NCBI GenBank assembly: GCA_904066235.2
Contig: CAJFCV020000002.1
Span: 9,176,001 to 9,240,000, forward strand
DNA: 64,000 nucleotides
Direction: 5' to 3'
Source: Bursaphelenchus xylophilus
Lineage: Eukaryota; Nematoda; Chromadorea; Rhabditida; Aphelenchoididae
Numbering within the stretch: the stretch's first letter is position 1; every line of letters starts with the position of its first letter. This document shows positions 11,850 to 23,779 of the stretch, one piece after another. The position numbers and the translations under genes were made by a program. A model generated the notes under the pieces. The model worked only from the letters and a program-made list of their open reading frames with translations. It searched no databases and was not told where the DNA came from.

Positions 11850-12310
11850 AAACCTGCCAAGAATTGATTTTACGATCGGAACTTTCTGCATTGTTTCATC
11901 AGACACTTGTCTGTTCCTATTTGAAACAATCATTGTTCGTGGCATAACGAAATTTAAGAGCATTTTCTGGCAGTGTTCTTTTTTACATAGATTTTGTAGG
12001 GATTTTTGGGGCTTTGACAAAGAAAGGTAAATTTCTCGAAGAGAGATTGCCGGATTTTCTTCAAATCTTTTCATAGTGTTGCGTCAACATCACGTGTCAA
12101 TCGTTGCAAATTTTAGTTCGTTCTTTGCAAAAGCAGCCGAGAAATAAGACAACTTTTCATGGCGAGAGATTATAGGAAATGAGGAGAGATGGTCAGGGAA
12201 AAATTGCTTTCTCACCGTATATAGTAAAATATCTTTACGATGAATATTCGTAGAACGAAGCCTGTCTATAACGGACGTTTTCAAAGGTTTCAGTTGTTAA
12301 TTTTAGGCCA
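11850..12310. repeat. Dispersed repeat, family V copy 1
   Basis: Shares ordered blocks with 27430-28110: CAGACACTTGTC, GTAAATTTCTC, a TTTGCAAAA-AGCAGCC block and a CTGTATAAC/CTGTCTATAACGG end. Terminal CCTCTGTATAACC sequence is reminiscent of pogo/Tigger-like DNA transposon ends, but this is only a resemblance. No open frame of note. Confidence 0.5.
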
Positions 12311-14490
12311 ATATAAACCTCCGCACAACAATACCGTACGACAATGAATACCTTTTTGTCACCTAGCGATACGTTTTGTATAGAGCTTGACTGTTCACTG
12401 TATTTTTTGCTTAGAAAGACTTTGTTTTTTTCAGGTCATACTGTAAGCATAGTATTCATTTTATCGAGTATTTTACATGTTTTTTTGCAATATTAGCAAT
12501 TTCCCAATATCTTTTTACAAACCATTTACCTTAACTTTACTAGTTTTCTGCTCTACATCAGCCACAAATCATCATTTCCGTCTTTATTTACTTGTGCATT
12601 TACTATTTTTGTTTGCCTCATCCCACGGCTCCCTCTCTCTCCTCGAAAAAAATGAAAAGAACTGTCACCCGTTCAACGCCTGTCCCCGAAGGTAACCCTC
12701 GATGCCATGGCACTCTTTCCCTCCCCCCTTCCCCCGCCGATTACCCTGCAGTATGCGCAGCGTCCCCCCTGCAACGCGCGTTATAACGAGCGAGGGAGTG
12801 GAGGCACTGGCTTTTTAAATCCCGATTGCCCCACTGCTGGAATGCGACGCGCTGCGGGATTTGATGAACACTGCTTGCCTTTTCGTCGATTTTAGCCATG
12901 ACTCCGTGCATGGAGCGAGGGGTTGAGGTCATCCAAACATTGAGTTAAGGGATGGGCTTGGGTAATATGGAACGTTTTTTTGAATTTGAGCGAGCAGGTG
13001 TTGTTACGGTAGGAAATTGTTGGGTAAAAAGGCCTAATTAATTATTTCAAGATATGTTTTTTTCCTCAAAAGAAAGGTATTTTCTCTCTTCTGATTACGT
13101 TTATATATTTTTAAAATACGACTTTCACAGCTCCTCCTTCTTTAGAAGTAAAAATCAGTCAATAAAAACGGATGCTTCTTCCTCGAAGAATACGATTTTT
13201 ACGGGGTCCATTTGTCCGAAATAATGGCGAATTTTTCTTGTAGAATAAAAAACATACCGTAATCAAGGTTATGATAGGGTTTTGGCAGATTTTTCATTTT
13301 TTAGAAAGGGGAAATATGAAAAATTCCAAAAATGATGGCTAAAAAAGAAGTTGTGCTAGTTCTCAGAAATTTGACGGGATATGCGCATCATCCACAGCCA
13401 AATAGGAGCGCTGTGGTCTGTAAATTTACTTGAGAGTTCTTGTAGCTCCATTTTACAGTGTGTTTTATCTTTCTTTGGCATTTTTTTATATTATTCTTGA
13501 CATCAATCTCCAAAAATTTTAATTTCCGGCCAGCCCCTCCCTTACAATAGTACAGTACCCATTCACGTGCCAAAACCCACTGTCACCATTCCTTTATCCC
13601 AATTTCAAATCTTTCTCTCCTCCAAAAAACATCTTTGTTGCAGTCGGAAATCAAATTCACCATGGCTTCGGCAATGTTTCCGGCGGAATTCCATCGTTTT
13701 GACTCATAAATGTTGGAAACAACCGTCGCCTCTTTTTCGGCGCCAAAATTCGGGCTTGTTTTTAGATAGTTCGCGCTTTAATTGGTTCGAAAAAACATTG
13801 AAGGCAGCCGGCAAAGGGGGCCGATAACGCTGAGGGCCGAAAGGTGGGGGAATATGGGGAATTTCGATGCTAAAATCACCGAAAACGTTTTGAAATACTG
13901 GTCATTTTATACGTCTGACCTTATTGTTGGATTCTTGGGGTAATTAGCACCCCGAGATCATCAAGACCCGAAGGAAATTATATTATACTAGCACCTGGTA
14001 TCAGCCTCCCCTAAAATAAGATCGTAAGACGTGTTGGCAAAATATCTCAGGGTAAAATCCCCCATTTCCCTTATCATGAGATCATATTTTATCAGTTTCA
14101 TATTGTTTCCGCGTAATTTACCTATTAGTTGCGATTCGTTGCACAATTTGACGAAGTGTCAAAAAAATTATTGGATTTTTTAGAGAGATCTAGATTACCA
14201 CTTGTTTAGGCGTATTTTACAACATCGGTTTCCGTTTTTTGAATTTTTTAGCAGTATAAATTTCAGTTGGTCGATTTTTATACCTTTACTCAAGATAAAC
14301 TTTAGATATTGTGTTACCCAAGATAAACTTTAGGTAAAATGTCTGCCAGCCATTGCAAATACCCTCCGAATATTGGCGTGTGCTAGTGCCTGTTAGATTC
14401 TCCCATCATCTTGAGACTTCATTACTTTTTATCTGCGTTTTCTTGCGTTTTTGCCGATTTTTATATTGTTCTAGACATCAGTTACCTAAA

Positions 14491-14500
14491 ATCTTTGCAG
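14491..14500 (+). promoter_or_regulatory. Splice acceptor upstream of the Dishevelled start
   Basis: ATCTTTGCAG, 59 bases before the chosen ATG. No upstream donor or coding exon is evident, so this may be a spliced-leader acceptor. It argues against the in-frame upstream ATG at 14353. Confidence 0.5.
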
Positions 14501-14559
14501 ATCCACAGAAGCCGGGGAATACAACAAAATTGAAGCAGGATTGGTTTCAAACCACCATA

Positions 14560-17010
14560 ATGGACTCTACAATGTGTGAATCGACCTTGGAGACGACCGG
14601 CTTCACGGACGGACCACCAACTTTGTTCCCGGCCGAGCTCGAATCCCAGCTGGCGCAGATGGAAAAACCGAAGCCGCAGCCCAAAGAAACCACAATTTAT
14701 TACCAATGGGACCAAGATGAGAGCTTATACCGCACGACCATCCCAGTTGCACCTCATAAATTGACGCTGGCTCATCTTAAATGCGCTTTGAACATGACCA
14801 ATATCAAATGTTTCATGATGAAGATGGATCCTAATGTCAAACAGTGAGTTTTGGTTTTTATAGATGTTATCTTTCATAGAAATTGTTTTTATTCAGAATT
14901 CGATATTTATTTTGATAATTTTTTCAAAAAATTATATTACACTTGATGACCAAGTATCTTAAGATTGGCTATGGTCATGATTTTCATTTTAGTGAAGTGA
15001 AAATGGATATCCAAGACGATGACGAGATCCTGGAGCCAAATTCTGAGGGGAATTATATATTTTACTTCATGAGTTTCGATGAGAATCAGCAGCCCGGAAC
15101 GTTGCGAAAGAAGACGAAAAGGCCAGTTGTTCCAGCGGTAAGCTAACTTTTATGCCTTTAGTAGTTATTTGAGAGATTATTTAGTCATTTTGTAACAGAA
15201 ATTTGCAATTTTAAAAGAAATTTTATATTATCCTTGATGAAAATGACACTTTTTGATCTAGCGATCTAAATTTTGAAAGCAATTGATGCTGAATGTTGTT
15301 TTCAGATCAAGCCAGTCATGCAGCCACGCAAACCGCCTCCCCCAATGCATCGGCAACCCTCCACACGCCACCATAAACCTCAATATCAGACGAATGGATT
15401 GCTCAGTGAAGAGTCCTCCTCCGATGATGATTCCTGTAATGTCACGTCAATCTCGAAGCAATCCGAACGTCGTCATCGAACACGGAGGCCTCGGCATCGG
15501 CGGGCATGGAGTCCCAGCTTCCTGAGCACAACCATGGAGACTGATATCAGCGTCAGTGTAAATCTCTACAATGTGACGCTGAACCCAACTCCGGAACTTC
15601 CATTTGGCCTGAATGTGTTGTTGAGGGAAAATGGGAAGCAGGAGATGCTGACTGTCGGATCTTTGGTGCCTGGCGGATGTGTGGCGTTGGATGGAAGGAT
15701 TTTACCCGGTCATATTATTGTTGAAGTAAATAAGGAGCCGCTGGGCGATTTGACTGGAACTCAGGCGTTGAATGTGCTGAAGGATGCGGTGGAGAGAGCT
15801 ACGAGGAATCGGGGGTAAGATTTTTGCGGGTTTTGTGGAGATTTTGGAAATTTTTATATTGTAGTAGGTAAAAAAAGAAGATTTTTCGAAAATTAATCTA
15901 ATGAGTTGTGTTTAAATTGGTTTTACTGAATATCTGTGATATAAAGTATGTTTTTAAGGGGTTTTTCTAAATATCAGAGGGGTTTTTTATATTGTAGTAG
16001 GCAAAAAATTTTGAAAATTACTCTAATGTTTTGTGTTTAAATTGGTTTTTACTGAATGTCAAGGATAGGTAATATGTTTTTCAGGGGTTTTTCTAAATAT
16101 CAGAGGATTTTTTTATATTATAGTAGGTAAAGGAGGTCTTTTTTGTGGTTTTTCGAAAATTAGGTTTGTTTTTGGAGATGGAAATCCCTTTTGATTGAAT
16201 CTCCAGACAGAAGGGTATATTCTATGAGGGTCTGCTTGAGATTACAGAGATTTTTTATATTGTCATAAACTTATAGATGATTTTAGGCAACATTTTAAAA
16301 AAAAATTTTTTTGAATTTACACATTTTTCATTGCTAATTATTGAATTTTCAGCCAAGTCCAGCTCACCGTCGCTCATCCCATGGACCACCACACCTATTT
16401 CCAGCCGCCAGACCAGTCCATTCACCCCATCGACCCGGCCGAATGGGTCCGCTCCACAGCCGAAGCGCTCGGCGTCCCCGACCACAAATTCTACTCCATG
16501 GAGTCGGCGATGAACTTCCGCGCGCGCGCCACCGGCACCTGGCCCTCGTCCGGCGTGGGCAGCTCGATCGTGAGCTCGGCGCCCGACCGCAAGTACACCA
16601 TGGACACGCCGCCCGCCGTCATCGTCCAAGCCATGACCGACCCCCGCCACGGGGTGCCGCGCAGCTCCGACAATCAGCATCTGCTCAACATCAGCAACGG
16701 GTTCATCGGAATCCACATTATCAACTGGCTGTCGGACAATGTGATCGGCCTCGACGACTCGGAAACCTCGGCCCGGTATGCCGAAAACTTGATCAACAAC
16801 AAGTTCTTGATCCCCATCACGCCTTCGAAAGCCTTTAGTCGACAAGGCTACTACACGGTGAACTGGGACATATTGCCGAGAAGTGAGCATCTGAACACGT
16901 TGAGAAGGGGCGTCCTGCAAGAGCTGAAGCCCGCTCTGGATGATACGTTATTACCCAAAAAGAACAAAGGCTGCTTCCCGTTCTGCATGAAGAAGGAAAA
17001 GAGGCGATAG
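14560..17010 (+). CDS. dsh-like: Dishevelled (DIX-PDZ-DEP Wnt signalling adaptor), short form
   Basis: Four exons, 14560-14843, 14993-15137, 15306-15814 and 16353-17010, join in frame to give 531 residues. The DIX domain is at about 43-123 (ETTIYYQWDQDE, YIFYFMSFDE), a basic and serine-rich linker runs to about 220, the PDZ domain is at about 225-320 (VNLYNVTLNP, GGCVALDGRILPGHI), the conserved PIDPAEWV segment follows at about 338, and the DEP domain is at about 400-483 (GFIGIHIINWLSD, ARYAENLINNKFLI, GYYTV). Dishevelled relays Frizzled signals to the beta-catenin and planar-polarity branches; C. elegans has three (DSH-1, DSH-2, MIG-5). This copy stops soon after DEP with a CFPFC plus KKEKRR tail, so the usual long C-terminal region is absent. 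Family identity is secure; which paralog is open. Confidence 0.93.
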
Positions 17011-17518
17011 AAATGGGTCGATTAATTAGATTTTACATTGATTTTTTACATTGTTTTAGACATTTTTATCGATTTTTTTAAAGAAATTTGCAATTTTTAA
17101 TTTTTTTTGAGTCAAACCCTAAGGCATTGAATGTTTTTGGACGTTTTTTTTGTGAAAAAGTTTGATAATTTTTTTTTCAAACATCAAAATTTGCTTTGCC
17201 AAACATAGTAAATTCAAGCAATGCTCGAAATACACATAATTATAAGGTCTTCAACGACTCTACTTCATTCTGACAGCTCAATTATTACACTAGGTCTCAA
17301 ATGTACTTTCCTTTTTTTTATCATGATTGTATATAAATATTGACTATTTGGTTGGTTCATAAATAATTTTTACGAAGTTCACAAGTATACTAAATATTTT
17401 CGATTATGTTTTTTCATTATTTTGGGGTCAAACTTTAAAAATTTTAAAAAATTTTTACTTTTTCTTCAAAATTGATGACTTTTCCAAGATTTTATTGCCT
17501 AAAACAACATAATCTCGC

Positions 17519-19482
17519 TCAGTTAGCCGTTGGCTGGGCTGTCTTTGGACTCTTTGGGCTGTCAAGGTCTGGCGCGTCCAACGGTACCACTGGCAACGGG
17601 TCGGGCATGTTGTTCAAGGGTCCTCCATCAGTGTCCCTCATTTCCACCACTTTTCCCACCGTTTTCACGTCAAATCCGTCCAATTCGGAGGTAAAGGTCA
17701 AGACGAACAGGTTGAAAGTGACCAGCGCCGCCCATTCGATGGTATGGTTGATGATCAGCGAGCTCTCATGCTTCAAATACAGGGTCATTGTGCTGTTTTC
17801 GACGTTGGGATTGCGGATGGTCGAGACGAAAGTTTTGTTTCCCTCCGGGGAAAGATAAAAAGTCATACCGGCTCGGGCTGAAATTACATATTTTATTTTT
17901 AGTACTGAAATGCCCCAAAACGAAGTTCAAAATGTTGATTTGAGCAAAATTAAACAAAATTTTGGGTCCCACCACGAAAACATTTTGTTTTGGAAAAAGC
18001 CCTGCGAAGTGTTCAAAAACGACTTTTAACCCCTTTTCATGGTAAAATATGTCATGGAGGTTATTAAAAAACTTACTAAACAAGATCAAAGTGAACAAAA
18101 GCGCAATAAAAATCCTGGAAATGACGATTGGTCGATAATTTGGCTCCAGTTTCGGTTTCAAATTGAAACAAATCGCAATGTAGCCCCATTGATAGAAGAG
18201 TGCGGACAAGAGGAATACTCCACAGCCCAGCTTATGGACAAATCCTATGCTGGAGGCCTAAAATAAGTAAAAAACATGGTATTTTAGATTAAAACAGGGT
18301 AAAACTCGACCAAAACTCTGGTTTAAAGGAGAGAGAAAAAATAAAAAATAACCGATCAAGTTGGTAGAGGATTACTGAGAACTTAGGACTTCAAAACATG
18401 AAGGAATTACCTGAAAATTGGCGATTATAGCCATCCCAACACCAATAAACAAGCCGAACGTGTTAAAGATGACGATTGTCAGTGCCCAAGTGGCTTGCAT
18501 CTCCATAAAAGTGTGCAGATGGACGGTCAGTGTCACATAGATGAAGTAGGCAGTGCATAGCCCTAGAAGCTCCAGTCTTTAGTCATCAATTTTTATTGTA
18601 CTTACAGAAGAAAGCCGAGGTGTTCATGAAGAAGCTGAAGAAGCATCTTTCCGGCGGTAGATCTCCAATATCACTAAAGGACGGAAGATAACTGATGTAG
18701 TGATTGTCGGATAGGGTAAAGTAGAATCTGAAAATATTGAATTTTGTGAGTGCATCGGGCAAAATGATAAAAATGATGATTTTACAGTGGGGCCCAAAAA
18801 AATGGAAACTTTTTTCCATGGGTCCTGCCGCGAAAACCTTGAGATAGCCAAATAATTTTTCACCGTTAAATTCTCCGTATCTTTTGAAACATGGCTATAA
18901 ATATGAGTTTCTATTTTTTTTTGGTTCACCCTGTACAGTGGGGGACCTAATCCAGTGGCAAAAAACGTACCATTTTGCATCCGGGAAGCATAAAAAATGT
19001 GGCAAAATGCTTCAATCTCCAAGTGGAAAAAAAAAATTTTTTGAAGGGCGCGCCCTTTTACATTACTTTTACATTATTGAAATCGGAGTTTTTTCACTTG
19101 GAGAGGGAAGCATTTTGCCACATTTTTGATACTTCTCGGATGCAAAATGGTACATTTTTTGCCATTGGATCAGCTCCCCTGTGGATCTGCACAGTGCGGA
19201 AGCAAAAATAAAAACGAGATTTTTAAGCGCCTCAGGGCGTGAAGTAAAAAATGAGAATTTCTAGGACATAACAGATCAACAAGAGTTCTCCACAACAAAT
19301 TTTAGCCAAGATCGAGCACAATTTTATATTACACTAGACACTTACGACCCGACCACAGCACAGAGGAAAGACAGGACAGTTAACGCCGGAAACACCGAGG
19401 AATACACGGAAAAGGTCGACAACTCCACTTGATTTTCTTCGATCTCTTCTGTTTGCGCTGGAACGTTGCTCTGAACTGACAT
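17519..19482 (-). CDS. Frag1/DRAM/Sfk1 family multi-spanning membrane protein
   Basis: Five exons on the minus strand, 19346-19482, 18606-18727, 18411-18562, 18077-18257 and 17519-17877, join in frame to give 316 residues. The hallmark is YISYLPSFSDIGD followed by PPERCFFSFFMNTSAFF, the loop and second helix typical of DRAM/TMEM150 proteins, where a P-YISD-G-PPE-C motif is conserved. Helices are seen at about residues 28-48, 75-100, 105-135, 140-165, 178-198 and 215-235, and an acidic, proline-rich cytosolic tail ends the protein. Family members act in autophagy (DRAM), lipid remodelling of GPI anchors or plasma-membrane phosphoinositide control (Sfk1). The specific role here is not inferable. 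Intron 1 holds family I copy B. The gene is head to head with the next gene, start codons 153 bases apart. Confidence 0.88.
18935..19186. mobile_element. Family I MITE copy B
   Basis: Begins TACAGTGGGGGACC and contains both inverted arms (TTTTGCATCC..., GCATTTTGCCACATTTT). The right end is decayed (CAGCTCCCCTGTGG). It lies in intron 1 of the DRAM-like gene. Confidence 0.88.
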
Positions 19483-19635
19483 TTCTCCGGCGATGACAAT
19501 TGAAAATGCTTTTTTTGGGACTGAAAACGATGTTCGAAAAAATTTCAGACCAAATTTGAGTATTCCCAGTGTTTTTGAGCGCGTTGATCGGTTGTTTCGG
19601 TGCGAAAGAATATCTAATTCAGGGAGTTGAATGAA
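19483..19635. promoter_or_regulatory. Putative bidirectional promoter
   Basis: Only 153 bases separate the start codons of the divergent DRAM-like gene (minus) and the lysine-rich protein gene (plus), so both promoters must lie here unless one gene has an undetected upstream exon. No TATA box is seen. Confidence 0.5.
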
Positions 19636-21811
19636 ATGGCCGGCTCGGCGGAGATGAGAAAAACCGGCACCGGCTCCAAGAAGGGCAGCGGAGGCGTCTC
19701 AAAGAGAAGGGTAAGTTTTTTGGAATTTTCAAATAATATAGCCTCTGGATCTTCCTTTAAAAATGATTTTTAAATTCTTAAAAGAGCATACAGCGAGGGA
19801 CCGGATCCAGTGGCAAAAAACGTCTCATTTTGCATCCAGGAAGGGACCAAAATGTCGCCAAACCCTTCCCTTCTCTAGCTAAAAAAACTCTGGTTTAAAA
19901 AGCGCGCCCTTACCTTCAAGAAGGGAGCAAAACGAGGCGTTTTTTGCCACTGGATCCGGTCCCTCACTGTAGAAAAAAGTTTGAACTAACAAGGGAAGTA
20001 CCCCAAGTGCAATGACCCGATTTTCTTTAGATTTTGCCCACATGTCAGGCATGAACTAAATATCAATTCCAAAAAGTTTTAGCTCGCGCTTTGCAAGCGC
20101 CGCCGAGATATCAAACGATTTTTGCCGCCGAGAGAGACTGCTAACCGCGGAGAGCGGTCAGAGAGAAAAGCACTTTTTGGCCATAACTTTGCTAGTTTTG
20201 TGCGGAAAAAATTGATTTTTTTGTGGAAAGATTACCCTCTATGGTAGAAATAGGCATGAAACTTTTCGTGCCAAAATTCAGGAAAAAGTCTCACATTTTT
20301 TCCGACTTTCGGTCTAAAAATCTCGGTTGTTTCTGCAAAGCGCGAGCTAGGATCCTCGCATATTTTTCGAAGAAATGATTCTAAAATTGAGCCAAGTTTC
20401 ATCAAAATCTGAGCGTCGCACTTGGGGTACTTTCCCTGTAAGATTCATGTCAATTTTATATTACTTTAGGGTCCAAGACCAGTGCCCGAAAAGCAAAGTA
20501 AGGGTCCTCCTATGGCTAATAGCAGGAAAATAAGGCCCGATCGGAGGAGTGGCACCAAAACCGAGAAGACTTGTAAGGTAGGCTGAGATGTTCAAAATTG
20601 ATTTTTATCGAATATATTGCCTATTTTATACATATACATACATATATTTAATCATCATTTTTTAGACCGAAGATGAGGCTGGAAAGGAAAAAGAGAAAGA
20701 TAAGAAAAAGAAGGAGAGTGAAGAGGCGAAGGATACGAAGGAAACGAAAGATGCGAAGGATTCCAAAGATATCAAAGAGCTCAAGGAGGACAAAGAAGCC
20801 AGAGATCAGAAAGGGCCCGGAAAAGATTTCAAGACCTCTGGAAAAGATTTTAAGACCTCTGGAAAGGATTTCAAAGACAAGCCATCCCGCAAGGACCCTA
20901 AACTCACAAAGCCTTATAAGAAAACTAAAAGGCCCAAGGATAACAACGATAAGCCCAAGACCGATGGTGCGGTCACCGCTCATTGCACTTGCCCTTCCAG
21001 CACCTCCTGTACTTGCGGAAGTCAAACGGCTTCTGATGCATCCGCTGGGAAGTTGAAGAAGAGCGAAGTCCCGCAAACCCCGCCGCTTCCAATGGCGTAG
21101 GTTTGAGGGTTGGTTACAGTGACGGACCTGACCCAGTGGCAAAAAACGTACCATTTTGCATTCGGAAGGTATCAAAAATGTGGCAAAATGCCTCCTTCTA
21201 TAACTAAAAACCCATAGAAATCAGTTTTTCCACTTGAAGAGGGAGCTATTTTGCAACATTTTTGATGCTTCCCGGATGCTAAAAAGTACATTTTTTGCCA
21301 CTGGATCAAATCCGTCACTGTATATTGTAGTAGGTATCGGATGGGAAAAATCTTTAAAAAAAAGTTAGGATATGAGCTCAAGGTGTTTTCTAAAGGCTAA
21401 ATGGGATATTCTGAGGAGAATCAGAAGAAAAAAAAATCAAAATTTAGGATATATCACCTTATGTTAGACTAGATATCAATTGACATCTAAAGGCGAATAT
21501 ATCCCCAAATTTTTGTCGTAGCCGTCCAAAACGGAAGAAAATTGCTTGTCAGGCCATTTAAAGTATAATGATGACATTTCCATTTCAGCGACGATGACAT
21601 GGCGCCCACTGAATACGAATCGGTCGAAAACTCACGTCCATTCGTTTCGTCTGTCCCGAAGCGGAAAATCAGCTTCAGCGAGGAGGACGAATTCCAGAAA
21701 CAGTTACAGGAGGCCTATGACAACGAGAAAACGGCCCGGGAACCTTCAGAAAGCGAAAAGCCGCCAGCCATTTCCTGCTATTTCAATGTCTACCCTGCCT
21801 ATGGACTTTGA
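19636..21811 (+). CDS. Unrecognised lysine-rich, low-complexity protein
   Basis: Four exons, 19636-19710, 20470-20577, 20666-21096 and 21589-21811, join in frame to give 278 residues. The N-terminus is basic and glycine-rich. Residues about 62-125 form a charged, predicted coiled or disordered segment of KEK, ETKD and DSKD repeats. A GKDFKTS unit is repeated two and a half times, followed by a basic stretch, a cysteine cluster CTCPSSTSCTCG, and an acidic C-terminal part (ISFSEEDEFQKQLQEAY) ending YPAYGL. If the last intron is not spliced, translation would stop at 21098-21100, giving a shorter isoform. No domain is recognised and no function is proposed. Introns 1 and 3 carry family I elements and intron 1 also family II. 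AATAAA at 21822. Confidence 0.75.
19791..19970. mobile_element. Family I MITE copy C (internally deleted)
   Basis: Ends are intact (TACAGCGAGGGACCGG and CCGGTCCCTCACTGTA) but the inner arms differ and the copy is only about 180 bp. It lies in intron 1 of the lysine-rich protein gene. Confidence 0.85.
19990..20438. mobile_element. Family II foldback element copy a
   Basis: Bounded by AAGGGAAGTACCCCAAGTGC on the left and GCACTTGGGGTACTTTCCC on the right, about 450 bp. It is in inverse orientation to the other three copies, as its internal GCGGAGAGCGGTCAGAGAG block shows. It lies just after family I copy C in the same intron. Confidence 0.88.
21117..21320. mobile_element. Family I MITE copy D
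   Basis: Left end TACAGTGACGGACCTGACCC and right end GATCAAATCCGTCACTGTA. It starts 20 bases after the donor of intron 3 of the lysine-rich protein gene. Confidence 0.9.
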
Positions 21812-22134
21812 TTTTGCGTGGAATAAAGGTTGAGCATGTCAAAGAAGTTTAATTTAGTTTTTAGAAGATATTTTGTAAAATACAACCAACAATTTGCTTC
21901 ACAAACCAAAAAAAATGTAAAAATATTTTTAAATTTTCACTTTTCCCGCAATTTTAGCGGTCTCTGGCATTCCGTTTCATTTGGATTGACTCACTTTTTG
22001 TTTTTTCCGTCGCGAAATAAAATTTCGCCATAGAGAACCCGTTCCTGGTCAAGCCCACTCTTCCTTGGTGTGGCCAGCGTATATTTATTCATCAGCTAAC
22101 CTCATATTTCGTCAAAATTGCGTCCTCAAAAATC

Positions 22135-23269
22135 ATGGGTATCTTCGGGCAGACCAAGAAGGATCCGAAGGAAAAGGTCCGCGAGCTTCAGAAGAAATTG
22201 CGACACGAAATCAGCGGGATCAAGCGACAAATTCATCGGATTGAAGTCGAGGAGAACAAGGTATACATATTTAAGTTTAATTGTCTTGTATGATGTTGTT
22301 TTAGGCCGCAGAATAATGTTTAAGATGGTTTCAGGTAAAACGACAGATCAAGGAAGCTGCAAAGAAGGGAGATAAAGATGTGTGCTTGGTTCTGGCGAAA
22401 GGAATGATTCAGTCGAGGAAGGTGAGAGATTTTTGTGTTGTTTTTGAAATTTAGGTATGTTGCGCAAAGGAAAGTGGCAAAAACGAATGGAAATAGGGAT
22501 TATCATAAGGCTTACTTTTTGGTAATAGCTAAGGAATACTTTGAGGCAACTTTAGAAAGCAAAATTGCCGATGGATGCTTTATATTGAGATTGAACCAGC
22601 AAATTTTTATATTTCAGATTAAGTCAGCATGACATGTCCATTATTTTCGGTTTCTGCTGACTGTTTTTTGGGGTCTAACTTTAATATAGTTGAATAATGG
22701 TCCATAGGCGTTGTTGAAGCTGATTTCATTTTGAAAAAGTTTCATTAAGATTGAAATTTGAGAGTTTGTTGGTTTAGATGTCTGGTATAAGATCCGCCTT
22801 TCAATTTTCCAAATTTCCAATCTTATTCTCCCATTTTTAGACCGTAAACCGACTCCATATGAGTGTCACCCAAATCAACTCGATCAATATGCACATCCAA
22901 CACCAACTCAGTACACTTCGAATGGCCGGAGCCATCGGCCAATCGACTGATGTCATGAAGAAGATGCAGCAGCTCATCAAAGTCCCCGAAATCATGGCCA
23001 CGATGCGTGAGATGTCTAAAGAGTTGACCGCTGCTGGAATTATGGAGGAAATGATCGAGGACACGCTGGAAACACTCGAACCAGAGGATTTGGATGAGAA
23101 GGCCCAACGGGAGGTGGACAAGATTTTGTGGGAGGTCACTGCCGGAGAACTGGGCAAGGCGCCGCTCGCGGAGTCGGCTGGACTTGGAGCATCGACCAGC
23201 AAAGAGGACGAGAAGGCAAAACAAGAAGCGGAAGCACTGATAGCAAAATTGGAGGGCATGCCACATTAA
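22135..23269 (+). CDS. vps-24: ESCRT-III subunit VPS24/CHMP3
   Basis: Three exons, 22135-22260, 22335-22421 and 22841-23269, join in frame to give 213 residues, close to the family length. The start MGIFG carries the glycine used for N-myristoylation in CHMP3. The basic helices alpha1-alpha2 show IKRQIHRIEVEENKVKRQIK and the conserved CLVLAKGMIQSRKTV; the core continues with TDVMKKMQQLIKVPEIMATM and the acidic C-terminal half, ending in a MIM-like EALIAKLEGM. The protein co-assembles with VPS2 to cap and remodel SNF7 filaments on endosomes, at cytokinesis and in membrane repair. The gene lies 323 bases after the lysine-rich protein gene on the same strand, so an operon is possible. AATAAA follows at 23299. 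Confidence 0.95.
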
Positions 23270-23298
23270 GATACCATGTATATACTCGAAATGGCTGC

Positions 23299-23304
23299 AA
23301 TAAA
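23299..23304 (+). promoter_or_regulatory. Polyadenylation signal of vps-24
   Basis: AATAAA, 30 bases after the VPS24 stop codon. Confidence 0.65.
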
Positions 23305-23779
23305 CTAAATGATTGCTAGATTTGGATGAATTATATTTGGTTAAATCGGTTTAGACCCAAAGCTCTTTTAACAGCCTTTTTCAAGTGAGTTTATGAAGTT
23401 TTATGATTGGAATGAAGGTTTTATGTTATTTTAGGTATCAAAAATGCCTAAAATAATGTAAAATTCGTTTGTTTTGCAAAGAAAAAGAAGTAAAAAAGGA
23501 TGTTCTGGATTTTTTATGCTACCAAGCAGCTGATTGATGATCTTAGAGCCCGAGAAAATTTATTTTTTACCTGATTTTAGGGCCAAAGATGGTTGTTTGA
23601 ATGAGCTCTCTGTACCGATTCATCTCCAATAGATTCTGCAGACCATATCGAAATCAATTTGGATATTTAGTATCTTCACCGAATTTTAAAGGGTAGGTGA
23701 AATTTCGGGCTTTAAGTTTGCGAAAAACAGATTTTGTTATTGATGACTTCTCTACTCCAATTTTTTTTCCAGATTTGTC

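Larger units (their letters stand above)
10849..14559. other. Intergenic region upstream of the Dishevelled gene
   Basis: About 3.7 kb with no recognised exon. It includes GC-richer, CG-containing islands near 11200-11580 and 12690-12920 that could be promoter or enhancer sequence, and a dispersed repeat at about 11850-12310 related to sequence at 27430-28110 (shared stretches such as CAGACACTTGTC and GTAAATTTCTC). The trans- or cis-splice acceptor of Dishevelled is at 14499-14500. Confidence 0.5.

Noticed and set aside
14353..14559. In-frame upstream ATG for Dishevelled
   Set aside because: A splice acceptor at 14500 separates it from the coding exon, and the extra residues are hydrophobic with no similarity to the family.
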